DNA of 13,498 nt from Minisyncoccota bacterium (GTDB taxonomy: Bacteria; Patescibacteriota; Minisyncoccia; Minisyncoccales; CG1-02-41-26), in contig JAQURU010000016.1 of NCBI GenBank assembly GCA_028715435.1, forward strand, positions 1-13,498, in the 5' to 3' direction. The notes under the pieces are model-generated. The model was not told the DNA's origin. It searched no databases and saw nothing but the letters and a program-made list of their open reading frames with translations. Position numbers and translations under genes: made by a program. Shown in pieces: positions 1 through 7,320 of the stretch (its first letter is position 1; every line of letters begins with the position of its first letter).

Positions 1-127
1 CAGTATCGCAGGTATATGTTTGAGACCATTCCAAGCAAGAGTCATTGTTAAAATCACCACAGATTTGATAAGTATTGGTTGTTGGGCATTGCCAAGCGCT
101 CATAGTTTGGCACTGGTTAGTGCAAAC
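1..127 (-). repeat. 127-bp direct repeat, copy 1 (Cys module)
   Basis: Bases 1-127 are identical to 949-1075, 948 bp apart (316 codons, so in frame). The copy probably continues beyond the left edge. It encodes most of a Cys module (CTNQCQTMSAWQCP through CGDFNNDSCLEWSQTYTCDT). A diverged third copy lies at about 1420-1548, and weaker ones at 491-606 and about 1590-1690. Confidence 0.95.
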
Positions 128-2266
128 TGTTCCTGGTTGATTAAATAAAACAGAAACAATGTTGGAATTAATTGTTTGGGTTGAACCTTGAGGGGTTTTG
201 GTAACAGCATAGCCAGAAAAACTGTAAAGGCCTGGTGTTTGTTTGGTGGTATTCCAGGTATTGGAGCAAGAAGTTTGGCCTGAACACTGCTTGCAAAGAG
301 CATTGGAATAATTATCAGTAATCAAGCAAATTTGATCAATTCCATCTTGGTCTTGAGCTGTGAAAGTAAAGCTAACGTTCTCACCAATTAAGGCCTGGGT
401 TTTGTTGGCTGTTAGATTAATTGTGCCTTGGTTATTGTTTTGTAAAATGCACATTCTTTGGCTGGCTGAACAGGTATAGCCAGTGTTGCAAGTGTAAGCA
501 GAAGACCATTCATAACATCCGTCGTTGTTGTAATCTCCACATACTTTGTAAGTATTGGCTGTTGGGCAAGACCATTCAGCTGGAGTGCACAAGTTATTGC
601 ACACTGGCGCTTGGCCTTGGAAACTCACCTTTACAAAGAAAGGATCAGTGGTTCTTTCCACTTGTTCCCCATTTGGCCGTTTACCATAAACATAACCATA
701 AAAGAAGTATGTTCCAGGAGTTTGTTTGGTTAAGTTCCAGGTATAGGTTGAAACATTCTGGCAAACTGGAGTTTGCTGTTCACCATCAAGCAAGCAAACC
801 TTGGTAATGCCATCAGTGTCATAGCCTTTTACAGTAAAGCTAACGTTCTCACCTGTTAAAGCAGTTGTTTTGGTGGCTGTTAGAGTTCCTGTGGTTGGGT
901 TATCCCCCACTGCTTGACAGGTTTTGCCAGAGGCAGAACAGGTATAGCCAGTATCGCAGGTATATGTTTGAGACCATTCCAAGCAAGAGTCATTGTTAAA
1001 ATCACCACAGATTTGATAAGTATTGGTTGTTGGGCATTGCCAAGCGCTCATAGTTTGGCACTGGTTAGTGCAAACAATTGGCTGGCTTTTAACAGTTAAG
1101 CTTACAAAAAATGGTGTCGTTGTTATTTGAGCTATTTCGCCATTTGGTTTTTTTCCATAAGCGTAACCATAAAAGAAGTATGTTCCAGGGGTTTGCTTTG
1201 ATATTTCCCAGGTGTGGCTTGCCCCTGAAAAACACTCTGGGGTTTGGTAATCCCCATCAGATAAGCAAACTTTTGCAACACCGTCATTATCTTGGGCAGA
1301 AATGCTGATATTGGCTTTTTCACCAACTAAAACACTAGTTTTATTTATTGATAAATAAGCGCTTGTTGGATTGTCATTCTGAGCAACACATTGTTTGGAA
1401 GTTGCATTGCAAGTGTAGCCAGTGTCGCAAGTGTAAGCAGATGACCATTCCAAGCAAGAGTCATTGTTAAAGTCCCCGCAAATCTTGTATGTGTTAGTGG
1501 TTGGGCATTGCCAAGCGCTCATAGTTTGGCACTGGTTAGTGCAAGCCAAGCTGCAAACACCATTGCCAGAACAAGTTTGGTTAGTTGGACAAGTGTAAGA
1601 AGTTGACCACTCCAAACAAGAATCAGAATCAAAATTACCGCAAACCTGATACTGGCTATTTGTTGAGCATCTTTTTGCTCCATTAGTGCACTCATCAGAG
1701 CAGCTTGGAGTAATTGGAGTAAAAGACATTAAAATAGAACTCCTGGCCAATTCTTGATTTTGGCTGCTAAAAGCCAGGCCATAAAAACGCCATGTTCCGC
1801 TAGGAATTCCAGAAGTTCCCTCCATAATATCAAAATCATAAGAGCAAGATGTGCCATCCCAGCAAGTTTGGCATTTATTAAGATTTAGGTCTGTTGAGTT
1901 AAGGCAAATTTTACTTATCCTGCCCGGGTAAGCAGAATCGCTAGCTGAAACTCGTATTAAAATATTGTCATAGCTTACCGCACCAGGCACCATGTTAATT
2001 GGCGCTAGACTTACTGTTACCTGTCCCGTTGGGGTTGGTGAGGAACAAGCGCCTGCTGAACAAGCCCCGCTTGAGCAAGGATAAACACTTGACCATTGCA
2101 AACAAGCATTAGACACAGTATCGCAAGATAAGCAATACTGCAAACCAGCCCCATCAGCTGAACATTTTGTTTGGCAGGTTTCGGTTGCTTCTAACGAATA
2201 AGCTAAGCCAAAAACACCTAAGCAAGTTAGGAAAATAATACCTGATGTTATAATTAATTTTCTCAT
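1..2266 (-). CDS. Secreted Cys-rich modular surface protein (3' end outside window)
   Basis: I translated this frame through from the ATG at 2266 to the window edge: 755 codons, no stop, C-terminus missing. Residues 1-23 are a signal peptide (MRK, then a hydrophobic run to GLAYS). The rest alternates two modules. The first is a Cys-rich module of about 50 residues with a core like CGDFNNDSCLEWS followed by YTCDTGYTC, at about 30-75 (divergent), 190-240, 241-293, 399-452, 555-607 and from 715 into the edge. The second is a beta-sandwich-like domain of about 100 residues at about 76-187 (divergent), 296-394, 456-552 and 612-712, with GENVSF, a DxDGIxKVCL core and TKQTPGTYFFYGYxYGK. Regular Cys spacing suggests disulfides and an extracytoplasmic location. 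The Cys module resembles repeats I associate with CPR surface proteins; the function is unknown, and adhesion or a surface layer is inference. No clear Shine-Dalgarno site precedes the ATG. No sortase motif or C-terminal anchor can be judged. Confidence 0.9.
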   Translation of the reverse strand, partial: MRKLIITSGIIFLTCLGVFGLAYSLEATETCQTKCSADGAGLQYCLSCDTVSNACLQWSSVYPCSSGACSAGACSSPTPTGQVTVSLAPINMVPGAVSYDNILIRVSASDSAYPGRISKICLNSTDLNLNKCQTCWDGTSCSYDFDIMEGTSGIPSGTWRFYGLAFSSQNQELARSSILMSFTPITPSCSDECTNGAKRCSTNSQYQVCGNFDSDSCLEWSTSYTCPTNQTCSGNGVCSLACTNQCQTMSAWQCPTTNTYKICGDFNNDSCLEWSSAYTCDTGYTCNATSKQCVAQNDNPTSAYLSINKTSVLVGEKANISISAQDNDGVAKVCLSDGDYQTPECFSGASHTWEISKQTPGTYFFYGYAYGKKPNGEIAQITTTPFFVSLTVKSQPIVCTNQCQTMSAWQCPTTNTYQICGDFNNDSCLEWSQTYTCDTGYTCSASGKTCQAVGDNPTTGTLTATKTTALTGENVSFTVKGYDTDGITKVCLLDGEQQTPVCQNVSTYTWNLTKQTPGTYFFYGYVYGKRPNGEQVERTTDPFFVKVSFQGQAPVCNNLCTPAEWSCPTANTYKVCGDYNNDGCYEWSSAYTCNTGYTCSASQRMCILQNNNQGTINLTANKTQALIGENVSFTFTAQDQDGIDQICLITDNYSNALCKQCSGQTSCSNTWNTTKQTPGLYSFSGYAVTKTPQGSTQTINSNIVSVLFNQPGTVCTNQCQTMSAWQCPTTNTYQICGDFNNDSCLEWSQTYTCDT
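949..1075 (-). repeat. 127-bp direct repeat, copy 2 (Cys module)
   Basis: Exact copy of bases 1-127. The match stops at 1076 on the side of the preceding Ig-like domain, whose sequence differs between copies. The Cys module has therefore been copied or gene-converted more recently than the domain before it. Confidence 0.95.
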
Positions 2267-2318
2267 ATTTTTATTTTTAACTTATTTTGTCCTACACTGT
2301 CCTATCTCCTATTCACTT

Positions 2319-2330
2319 GGTATAGCACAA
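2319..2330 (-). promoter_or_regulatory. Possible extended -10 promoter for the Cys-rich gene
   Basis: On the minus strand TTGTGCTATACC lies about 53 bases upstream of the ATG, resembling an extended -10 (TGTGCTATAmT-like). No good -35 is seen at 17 bp (TATATT). It lies between the upstream terminator and the gene, where a promoter is expected, but the match alone is weak. Confidence 0.3.
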
Positions 2331-2350
2331 AATAAATTAAAAATATATGA

Positions 2351-2393
2351 GAGTGGGGGCAAAGAGAATTTCTCTTTGTTGCTCCCCCGCTCT
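2351..2393 (-). terminator. Rho-independent terminator after the collagen-like lipoprotein gene
   Basis: Long inverted repeat beginning 13 bases after the stop of the lipoprotein gene. Arms pair GAGxGGGGG and AAAGAGA with their complements around an ATT loop, with a small bulge. On the minus strand it is followed by a T-rich run (ATATATTTTTAATTT). It ends the two-gene operon and insulates the Cys-rich gene. Confidence 0.85.
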
Positions 2394-2405
2394 TTGATTT
2401 GTCTC

Positions 2406-4757
2406 TTATTGATTAACGACCACCCTGATACCAGGTGTGGCCAAAATGACTAACTTGTAATTAGGAGCCGTGGCCAATATTTTGTCTACCGACGGCAGCT
2501 CCAACTTTTGCTCACCTTTAGCTTTCACCTCAAAAACCAAGGTGGCAAATGTTCTTCTCTCAGTTGCAGAAGAACTATTTGTTGCAGTAACAGAAATTAA
2601 TCCGCCACTTTCTGATACTCCAGGAGACAAATCTGGCCTAAACTTTAACATGCCAGACCCAAATTTAATCCCTAGGATAGACAGGCAAGCGCATGGACCT
2701 TCAACCGTTATCGCAACCGTAACTGTTTGCCCGACAATCCCAGAAACTTCTGCTGAAAGAAAATTATTTGGGTTTGCCAGAGCAACGATTATATTCTTCA
2801 CTCCTGGTTGAATCGGTTCAACCACAGGTGGATTAACAACCGGAGGGTTGACCACGGGCGGATTGACAACTGGGCAAGTTCCGCACTTTTTAGCAGCTTC
2901 TTCAGTTGCTAACTGCGCTGTTAAAGCTCTTGCAGCTGCTGCCTCTGCTAAAGCTCGGGCTGTTTCAGCAGCTCTTTGAGCCGCTTCTGCCGCAACTTGT
3001 GCTGACTGTGCCGCCATGGCTGCTTTTTGAGCTGCGTCTTTGTCTGCTTGAGCATCACTTTGAACAGCTTGAGCTGCGCAAAGCAATTCCTCTACCCTTG
3101 CCTTAGCCAGGTCAATCGATGCTTTATCAGCATCAATTTGCTTTTTCAATGCCTCAACAGCCAACTGCGCTGCCTCAGCTTTAATAGCCGAAGCATTCGC
3201 ATAGCTCTCGTAAAGAGCTGTCTGCTCTTTTGACGCCTTCGCATCTTGAGCAGATTTTTCTGCTGCCACTTTTGCAATGTCCGCAAATTGCGCTGCTGCC
3301 TCTGCTGCTAACTTCAATTTTTCAATCTCCACAAATTTTACAGAGATTTCTAAAGCTTTTGCGTCCGTCGCCGCTTTTGCTGCCTCTGCTGCTTGTTGGG
3401 CTTTTAACGAAGCTGTCTGGGCTGCTTCTGCCCTATCTGCATCCGTGGACGACTGATCGGCAAAGATATGCGCAGCATTTTCTGACGCTGCTGCTGCTTC
3501 GGAATATTTCTTCGCAGCATCGCTTTCTTTCTTTGCGCTTTCATAAGCCGCCTTTGCGCTATCTGCTGCAGCCCTTGCCGCTTCAGCTGATTTTAAAGCT
3601 TCGTTAGCGCGACTTGTTGCCAAATCAGAATCTATTTTTGCAGCGTTTGCTGCCGCTTTTGCTTGCGCTGTTGCTTCCTGCGCTGCTTGGGCTGAAAGAT
3701 TTGCCGCAATAGCTGCTCTTTCCGCTGCCAATTTGGCCACGTCTGCTGCTTTTGCTTGTGCTTCGGTTGCTTTTTCGAGTGATTCCAAATATGCAATCTT
3801 GGAATCAATTACTTTCTGCGCCGCTTCTATTGCTGCTTGCGTGGCAATTTCAGCAACTTTAGTGTAGTCAACTACACCATCTTTACCGTTAATGCCATCC
3901 TTACCATTAATCCCGTCTTTGCCAGCTGGCCCTGTAGCTCCTGTTGCACCAGTCGCTCCGGTTGCTCCAGTAGCGCCTGTGGCCCCTGTTGCGCCTGTTG
4001 ATCCTTGCGGCCCAACAGCCCCTGGGTCGCCTTTTTCGCCCTTCTCACCTTGAGGCCCAGGAATACCAACCAACTCCTTAGTAGCAGTTAACTGGTAATA
4101 AACTGGGTCGTATGGGCCAAAATCGTCCCACGGGGTTAAGGTTATCGAGTGTTCTTGCTTGTCAGCGAGAACCGGAAAAATAACCTGTCCATCAGAGGTT
4201 TTCTTTTCATCGAAAACCCATTTCCAGGCGATAATTTCGACATTTTTGGCGTCTGTTGAAGCCTCCAAAGCAAACGACTGGTTGGCAATAAATTCGTCTG
4301 GTTTTTTAACCAAGAATGTAGGCGCTACATACCCCTGCACAGCCTCAACTTTTACCCATTGGTTAAGCATTCTATTTTCAAAACTCAAATCATCCTTGTT
4401 ATACTTAACCAAAATATCAATCTCATAAACATCTGGTCTTAGGGGAGGTGTCGAGAGATTAAACGAGGATTTATGAAATATTTCTGTTAATCCCAAAAAC
4501 CCTTTCTCGCCACTTGCTGTTTCTTTATCTCCTTGCGAACTCAATCTATAAATGTAAACTTTAAACTCAGAAGCATTTGCGTATGCCGGGCTAACGCTCA
4601 CGGCAATCACCTGCCGGTTATTGTCCGCCACAGGTTCGCTTTGAATTGTGAATTCGGAGCTTTTATAAAGCTCGTCTTGCTTGTCCAAATCACCGCAACC
4701 GACTAATAATAGTGCAAAAAAGATAGCCACTAAAACTACCGAAAATATTGTTTTCAT
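2406..4757 (-). CDS. Lipoprotein with collagen-like repeat, long Ala-rich coiled coil and cohesin-like C-terminal domain
   Basis: 783 residues from the ATG at 4757, chosen because GGGGAG sits 8 bases upstream; the TTG two codons earlier is too close to that site. Order: lipoprotein signal peptide with lipobox LLVGC (Cys21); extracellular beta-rich region about 35-228; 21 uninterrupted Gly-X-Y triplets at 231-293 including GAT seven times; Ala-rich helical coiled coil about 298-624; a CGTC pair (625-628); a Pro-Val hinge with PPVVN repeats (629-648); and a C-terminal beta-sandwich (655-783) resembling cohesin-type domains (GQTVTVAITVEG then LVFEVKAKGEQKLEL). It reads as a lipid-anchored rod projecting a globular tip. 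The cohesin resemblance is pattern-based, and no dockerin partner is visible. It is encoded 12 bases after the coiled-coil membrane protein, so the two are probably co-transcribed and may work together at the surface. Confidence 0.93.
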   Translation of the reverse strand: MKTIFSVVLVAIFFALLLVGCGDLDKQDELYKSSEFTIQSEPVADNNRQVIAVSVSPAYANASEFKVYIYRLSSQGDKETASGEKGFLGLTEIFHKSSFNLSTPPLRPDVYEIDILVKYNKDDLSFENRMLNQWVKVEAVQGYVAPTFLVKKPDEFIANQSFALEASTDAKNVEIIAWKWVFDEKKTSDGQVIFPVLADKQEHSITLTPWDDFGPYDPVYYQLTATKELVGIPGPQGEKGEKGDPGAVGPQGSTGATGATGATGATGATGATGATGPAGKDGINGKDGINGKDGVVDYTKVAEIATQAAIEAAQKVIDSKIAYLESLEKATEAQAKAADVAKLAAERAAIAANLSAQAAQEATAQAKAAANAAKIDSDLATSRANEALKSAEAARAAADSAKAAYESAKKESDAAKKYSEAAAASENAAHIFADQSSTDADRAEAAQTASLKAQQAAEAAKAATDAKALEISVKFVEIEKLKLAAEAAAQFADIAKVAAEKSAQDAKASKEQTALYESYANASAIKAEAAQLAVEALKKQIDADKASIDLAKARVEELLCAAQAVQSDAQADKDAAQKAAMAAQSAQVAAEAAQRAAETARALAEAAAARALTAQLATEEAAKKCGTCPVVNPPVVNPPVVNPPVVEPIQPGVKNIIVALANPNNFLSAEVSGIVGQTVTVAITVEGPCACLSILGIKFGSGMLKFRPDLSPGVSESGGLISVTATNSSSATERRTFATLVFEVKAKGEQKLELPSVDKILATAPNYKLVILATPGIRVVVNQ
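2826..2870 (-). repeat. Pro-Val hinge tandem repeat
   Basis: About 15-bp direct repeats encode PVVNP three times plus PVVEP, between the coiled coil and the C-terminal domain. The unit is a flexible or extended linker directly after the CGTC pair. Confidence 0.75.
3879..4067 (-). repeat. Collagen-like Gly-X-Y repeat tract
   Basis: Encodes 21 Gly-X-Y triplets: GIP, GPQ, GEK twice, GDP, GAV, GPQ, GST, GAT seven times, GPA, then GKD/GIN alternation. GEK, GDP and GPQ triplets are typical of bacterial collagen-like proteins, which form trimers. The seven GAT units use different synonymous codons, so the DNA is much less repetitive than the protein. Confidence 0.93.
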
Positions 4758-4769
4758 TTCCAATCTCCC

Positions 4770-5984
4770 CTATCTCATTCTCTCAACATGTGAGAGAATA
4801 TCTATGTTTGCATTCAATCCAAACTGAACAAATCTTGCGTCTTTCTCAGGGCAAACCCTAATGAAAGGCGCCAACAAATTATCGCTGGAGGCATAAATTA
4901 TTGGATAACTTTTTTCTCCAAAATTTATTACTCCTCCGCCAATCTTGAACCCTTTAAGGCATACGCCAGCGTCAGCTCCAAAATGTTTATCCGAATTTTC
5001 TCCGCTCAGGCCGTAATATGCCTGCGCGAATAGAATTTTCTTAACCTCAATACCTAAACCAGCTTCACCGCCTGATTGGTATCTCAAATGACTTTCTTTG
5101 TCATCAAGCCATTTTGCGATATCAAACTTTTCCGAACCAGCAAAGCCAACACCACCAACAGAAAAAATTAATTCTATTGGTTTATCTTTACACTCTTTTG
5201 GCTCTACATAAGCTGGCTCTGTCTGTTTCGCTGGCTCTTTAGGAGTCAACCGCTCAATCTCGGCTTTCAGGTCTACGATTTGGCGCTCATAATCTGCTTT
5301 GAGCTGGTCAACCTCTGCTTGTAGTACACCCATAGGCCTTGCTTTTAATGCGGCGATTTCTTGTTTCTGTTTTACGTTCTCTTCTTCCAATGCATTTATG
5401 CACGGAAGAATTTGTTTTTCTAAGCTCTCATTTGAGGCTCTTAACGCAGTCATTAGTTTTTCATTATCTTCCTCCAGCCGAGTGATTTGAACATCTTTAT
5501 CTTTTAGGGTCAAGTTCAGCCTGCTATTCTCAGTATCTTTTCTATTAATAATTTCGGAGAAACTTTTTAAGCTTTCAGCAAGCTGCTTCATTTCAGTAAG
5601 TACTTCGTCCTGTTTATTGTCAGAACTACCAACAATTTGATAAGTACGATACTGCAAAGCAACCCCAACAATATCCTGCCATTGGTCAGGCGAAATTCCC
5701 TTGCATTTAATCGAATCTGCAACTTCCTGGAACTTTCCTGCTTTACCCTTCCTGAGCTCTTTGATCAAAAGCCAAGTCGCCGTGTAAATTTGATCATTCT
5801 TATCATTAGGCTTAAGCGATTTAAAAAATGGCTCAAGCATTTCAAAAGGCACTGCTTCTATAGATTTTATAGATTTCAGCTCTGCTCCGTTAGCAGAATT
5901 AGTGAGCCAAAAGGCAACGAGCACCACCAAAAAAACTAATAAAACTAGAAGCCAAGATAAAGCATTCTTCATCTTTTCCTGCAT
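4770..5984 (-). CDS. Membrane-anchored coiled-coil protein with beta-rich C-terminal domain
   Basis: 404 residues from the ATG at 5984, chosen because AGGGAGG lies 6 bases upstream; an in-frame TTG at 6014 lacks such a site, and an ATG at 5972 is a weaker alternative. One N-terminal membrane segment (about 8-28) serves as signal anchor. A helical region (about 35-115) is followed by a heptad-like coiled coil (about 124-247, EEDNEKL, LQAEVDQLKADYERQ), a Pro/Glu linker (KEPAKQTEPAYVEP) and a Gly-rich, alternating-hydrophobic C-terminal domain (about 268-404) that looks beta-stranded and ends with LNANIDILSHVERMR. I recognise no family. The beta-rich end looks like a small barrel or sandwich; a true outer-membrane barrel is unlikely in a CPR cell. 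First gene of a two-gene operon; its TAG stop is embedded in the next gene's ribosome-binding region (TAGGGGAG). Confidence 0.92.
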   Translation of the reverse strand: MQEKMKNALSWLLVLLVFLVVLVAFWLTNSANGAELKSIKSIEAVPFEMLEPFFKSLKPNDKNDQIYTATWLLIKELRKGKAGKFQEVADSIKCKGISPDQWQDIVGVALQYRTYQIVGSSDNKQDEVLTEMKQLAESLKSFSEIINRKDTENSRLNLTLKDKDVQITRLEEDNEKLMTALRASNESLEKQILPCINALEEENVKQKQEIAALKARPMGVLQAEVDQLKADYERQIVDLKAEIERLTPKEPAKQTEPAYVEPKECKDKPIELIFSVGGVGFAGSEKFDIAKWLDDKESHLRYQSGGEAGLGIEVKKILFAQAYYGLSGENSDKHFGADAGVCLKGFKIGGGVINFGEKSYPIIYASSDNLLAPFIRVCPEKDARFVQFGLNANIDILSHVERMR

Positions 5985-5989
5985 GAGAA

Positions 5990-5996
5990 ACCTCCC
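5990..5996 (-). promoter_or_regulatory. Ribosome binding site deciding the start of the coiled-coil protein
   Basis: AGGGAGG lies about 6 bases before the ATG at 5984, supporting that start over the upstream TTG. Such a strong site contrasts with the ClpC block, where none is seen. Confidence 0.7.
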
Positions 5997-6089
5997 TGCC
6001 GCCAAAGGCGACAAAAATTGTCAAAAACTTAAAACGCAAACACTTCTATGTCAATAAGAAACTAATTTTATAAGAACAAACTATCGCTT

Positions 6090-6118
6090 AAACTACCATT
6101 AAAGTATCGAAATGTCAA
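6090..6118 (-). promoter_or_regulatory. Candidate promoter of the surface two-gene operon
   Basis: A perfect -35 TTGACA (6113-6118) is followed after 17 bp by a poor -10 TAGTTT (6090-6095). An alternative -10, TATAAA (6067-6072), lies downstream without a good -35. Two more TTGACA hexamers occur at 6049-6054 and 6019-6024. The 6015-6140 gap must hold the operon promoter, but which element is used is unclear. Confidence 0.35.
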
Positions 6119-6129
6119 CCCCTTTTGGC

Positions 6130-6183
6130 CCATAAAAAAACAGAGGGTAAACTTAAACAGATTTTGCCTAAGTTTGCCCTCTG
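6130..6183 (-). terminator. Strong rho-independent terminator after the membrane-anchored LolA/LppX-like gene
   Basis: 15-bp arms CAGAGGGTAAACTTA (6141-6155) and TAAGTTTGCCCTCTG (6169-6183), with one G-U-type mismatch, around a 13-base loop. On the minus strand seven T follow immediately, 12 bases after the stop. It could also work in the other direction (GGGTTTTTATTTATT on the plus strand), though nothing on that strand needs it. Confidence 0.92.
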
Positions 6184-6194
6184 CGGGTTTTTAT

Positions 6195-7205
6195 TTATTG
6201 TGTGGTTGTGGCAGTTGAAGTGGCTATAGAAATGCCGAGCAAGTCAGCTGGTAAAACCTGTTCAATTGGCTTGGCGTCAGCTGGAGCTTCAATAACAACT
6301 TCTTTGTTGAAATCAGAAAATAAAATTTCAATATCAGCAGAATTACCCCCAATTTCTTTTTTAAATCTCACTTTTTTTAAAATGTTTTGGTTTTGGGTAA
6401 TCCAAGCATCAAAAATAAATCCGCCCAATTGCTTCCAAATTGTTTCAAAATTTTGCTGGAATTGTTCAATAGTTTGCTGTAAATTGTCCTGGTAAGCTTC
6501 CTGGCTATTTTGAGGCAAGTATCTTTCCATTAATTTTATAAACTCGGGAAATACTTCTTTAAAAGTTTGCTTATCGATTTCAGCTAAATAATGGTCTGTT
6601 GCTTGGTTGTCAATTGTTTCCTGGCCCTTACTTTGCTTTATTTTAAAAATTCTTTGGCCAATTAGAAGCCCTTTGAGGTCCCCCAAAAATTGGCTGTCCA
6701 AAGCAGGGCTGCTTAAAGGAGCCTGCCCTGAACGAAACAAAGCTGGATCAATGAAAAGCCACTGGTTCTCTATTGTTTCAACATCAACTCCCAAGGGTAA
6801 ATACGGGGGCAAGGTTGTTATATTCAAAAACAAACTTTTATCAACGCTAATCAATTTTGCTCCAAAAGAAAGCTCCATTCCTGAAACACCAACAGCCACA
6901 TTTACATCAGCTGATATTTTTTTGTTAGTTTTGTCCGAATAATCAATAATCTGGTCTAACTGCAAAGAACCTTCTACTTGGCTGGGGTTTTGCTTGCCTG
7001 TTTCAATGGCAAGATTGGCTAAGGCCTGAACGCGCATTTTTTCAATCTTTGCTAAATTGGCAATGGCGTTTTGCAAAACCTCACCGCTTGGTGGCTGTTG
7101 GAAAGGATTCCAACTTGGATTTACCACCCCAGAGGATAACAAAAAAACAGACAGTATTACGAAGCCAACTGCCCCTAATAAAATATATTTACGAACTGTG
7201 GTCAT
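6195..7205 (-). CDS. Membrane-anchored extracytoplasmic protein, possible LppX/LolA-like fold
   Basis: 336 residues. The N-terminus (VRKYILLGAVGFVILSVFLLSSG, about 5-27) is one membrane segment or uncleaved signal, without a lipobox Cys. The rest is soluble, with alternating beta strands and a helical stretch rich in Gln (about 210-260). Features such as LxxIEKMRVQA near 50-62, KKISADVNVAVGV, ENQWLFID and a terminal FSDFNKEVVIEAPADAKPI recall mycobacterial LppX/LprG-like and LolA-like lipid-binding sandwich proteins; this is a pattern match, and the ligand is unknown. A Thr/Ser/Ala tail ends it. It follows the ClpC-like gene across a 115-base AT-rich gap with its own -10, so it is probably a separate unit. 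No Shine-Dalgarno site precedes the ATG. Confidence 0.9.
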   Translation of the reverse strand: MTTVRKYILLGAVGFVILSVFLLSSGVVNPSWNPFQQPPSGEVLQNAIANLAKIEKMRVQALANLAIETGKQNPSQVEGSLQLDQIIDYSDKTNKKISADVNVAVGVSGMELSFGAKLISVDKSLFLNITTLPPYLPLGVDVETIENQWLFIDPALFRSGQAPLSSPALDSQFLGDLKGLLIGQRIFKIKQSKGQETIDNQATDHYLAEIDKQTFKEVFPEFIKLMERYLPQNSQEAYQDNLQQTIEQFQQNFETIWKQLGGFIFDAWITQNQNILKKVRFKKEIGGNSADIEILFSDFNKEVVIEAPADAKPIEQVLPADLLGISIATSTATTTQ

Positions 7206-7320
7206 GAAATTTTAAATTCTAAATTCTAAATTTTAAATTAAATCTTAATTTTAAAATTTAACATTAAAACATTTAAAATTCATTTAAAATTTTAAATTTA
7301 AAATTAATTATAGACAAAGT
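7206..7320. other. Extremely AT-rich intergenic stretch with ATTTTAAA-type repeats
   Basis: Almost entirely A and T, made of overlapping short motifs such as AAATTTTAAATT, AATTCTAAATT and ATTTAAAATT in both orientations. It holds the probable -10 of the downstream gene near its right end. It has neither coding potential nor a clear terminator hairpin with a GC stem. Confidence 0.75.
7307..7312 (-). promoter_or_regulatory. Probable -10 box upstream of the LppX/LolA-like gene
   Basis: A perfect TATAAT on the minus strand (within GTCTATAATTAA), 9 bases past the end of the ClpC-like gene. The hexamer 17 bp upstream (CTAACT) is a poor -35. In such an AT-rich stretch a chance match is possible. 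Confidence 0.4.

Noticed and set aside
1..1690. Spaced repeats that might suggest a CRISPR array
   Set aside because: Repeats are over 100 bp, in frame, coding, unequal and spaced by conserved protein domains; there are no short identical repeats with unique spacers.
2406..2795. Cellulosome-type cohesin/dockerin system
   Set aside because: Only a loose cohesin-like pattern is seen in the lipoprotein tip. No dockerin repeats or glycoside hydrolases occur in the window.
3230..3607. Plus-strand ORF of 125 codons
   Set aside because: It is the antisense of the Ala-rich coiled coil: GCx codons on the minus strand give Leu/Pro/Ser-rich frames without stops on the other. No ribosome site or known motifs.
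3879..4067. Phage tail-fibre or prophage origin of the collagen-like repeat
   Set aside because: The protein has a lipobox signal peptide and lies in a surface operon; no phage genes, integrase or attachment sites are nearby.
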